Source: an uncultured bacterium (GTDB lineage: Bacteria > Bacteroidota > Bacteroidia > Bacteroidales > Marinifilaceae). From it: DNA of 5,540 bases. A program made the translations under genes and the position numbers. Below the pieces are notes generated by a model. It ran no database searches, was not told the origin of the DNA, and worked only from the letters and a program-made list of their open reading frames with translations. The stretch is taken from positions 1 through 5,540 of the forward strand of contig CAJMQA010000240.1 of NCBI GenBank assembly GCA_905215395.1, written 5' to 3'. Positions 5,043 through 5,540 of the stretch are shown piece by piece (positions within the stretch are counted from its first letter, which is position 1; every line of letters starts with the position of its first letter).

Positions 5043-5540
5043 ATGATACTAAAACCAAGTGAAACATCGGATATTCTTCAGCAGCAACTGGAACATGCAG
5101 ATTTGAAGGCTGAATATGAGGAAGTGGGAGTTGTATTGGAAGTCGGGGATGGGGTTGCAAATGTGTTCGGACTGGACAACGTTACTTCCGGAGAGTTGAT
5201 TGAGTTTGAAAATGGTGTTCGCGGAGTGGCGATGAACCTGGAGGAGGATCAGGTGGGGGTTGTTTTGTTGAATGCAGCCGATCGGGTGAAGGAAAATTAT
5301 ACCGCGAAACGTACAGGGCATATTGCTTCTATCTGTGTTGGAGAAGGATTGCTTGGCCGGGTGATCAATACCTTGGGAGAGCCCATTGACGGAAATGGGC
5401 CCATTATCGGCGATCTTCTGGAACTTCCCTTGGAGAGGAAGGCTCCGGGGGTGATTTACCGGCAGCCGGTAAAGGAACCTTTGCAAACAGGAATAAAGGC
5501 AGTGGATTCAATGGTGCCTATTGGCCGCGGTCAGCGTGAG
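5043..5540 (+). CDS. atpA: F1Fo ATP synthase subunit alpha, N-terminal part (runs off the right edge)
   Basis: Alpha alternates with beta in the F1 hexamer and carries the non-catalytic nucleotide sites. The first 166 codons are present and the frame is open at the window edge. Residues 1-24 form the N-terminal helix that docks delta (MILKPSETSDILQQQLE). The beta-barrel follows, with VGDGVANVFGL and the NLEEDQVGVVLL strand. Then come the conserved TGHIASICVGEGLLGR and NTLGEPIDGNGP segments and TGIKAVDSMVPIGRGQRE at 149-166. The P-loop (GDRQTGKT in the family) should begin just beyond the edge, so nucleotide binding cannot be checked. Before the ATG there is a purine run (AAAAAGAAAAGAAT) without a clear AGGAGG core. 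atpG is expected to follow outside the window. Confidence 0.98.
   Translation, partial: MILKPSETSDILQQQLEHADLKAEYEEVGVVLEVGDGVANVFGLDNVTSGELIEFENGVRGVAMNLEEDQVGVVLLNAADRVKENYTAKRTGHIASICVGEGLLGRVINTLGEPIDGNGPIIGDLLELPLERKAPGVIYRQPVKEPLQTGIKAVDSMVPIGRGQRE

Noticed and set aside
5049..5486. A 145-residue open frame on the minus strand.
   Set aside because: It is fully antisense to the strongly conserved atpA coding region, so its openness follows from the codon content of atpA.
861..5540. Beta-first gene order suggested an N-type (second, Na+-translocating) ATPase operon atpDCQRBEFAG.
   Set aside because: atpQ and atpR are missing, atpH is present, and the c subunit lacks Na+ ligands. The order D-C-B-E-F-H-A fits the ordinary Bacteroidota F-type operon.

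Overview
The window is an F1Fo ATP synthase operon from a bacterium of the phylum Bacteroidota, most likely order Bacteroidales. Four things point there. The genes run beta first (atpD-atpC-atpB-atpE-atpF-atpH-atpA). The epsilon subunit has only 78 residues. Subunit a carries a signal peptide and a periplasmic domain of about 85 residues. Exact matches to the Bacteroides -7 promoter motif TAnnTTTG lie ahead of the genes, and most genes lack a clear Shine-Dalgarno sequence. The family or genus cannot be fixed from this sequence.

Layout. Positions 1-90 on the minus strand hold the first 30 codons of a DEAD-box RNA helicase, with a -7 element at 116-123. Positions 91-301 are a divergent intergenic region carrying two plus-strand -7 motifs (253-260 and 291-298). 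Positions 302-694 encode an unrecognised small protein with a signal peptide. It may be the front half of a frame-disrupted gene, because a second open frame continues to 813. From 861 to the right edge every gene is an ATP synthase subunit on the plus strand: beta (861-2366), epsilon (2401-2637), a (2650-3705), c (3718-3972), b (3976-4473), delta (4493-5026) and the first 166 residues of alpha (5043-5540). Intergenic gaps are 3 to 34 bases, so one transcript is likely. The gamma gene is not in the window and presumably follows alpha.

Function. Subunits a and c form the proton path (essential Arg266 of a, Glu68 of c). Subunits b and delta form the peripheral stalk, alpha and beta form the catalytic hexamer, and epsilon sits on the central stalk. 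The c subunit lacks the Na+ ligands of sodium-type rings, so the enzyme is read as proton-coupled. Epsilon lacks the C-terminal helices that inhibit ATP hydrolysis in other bacteria.

No undescribed system is evident. The least explained part is 250-860: the small exported reading frame, its possible frameshift, and a good promoter motif placed almost on top of its start codon, which could instead give the atp operon a leader of about 550 bases.
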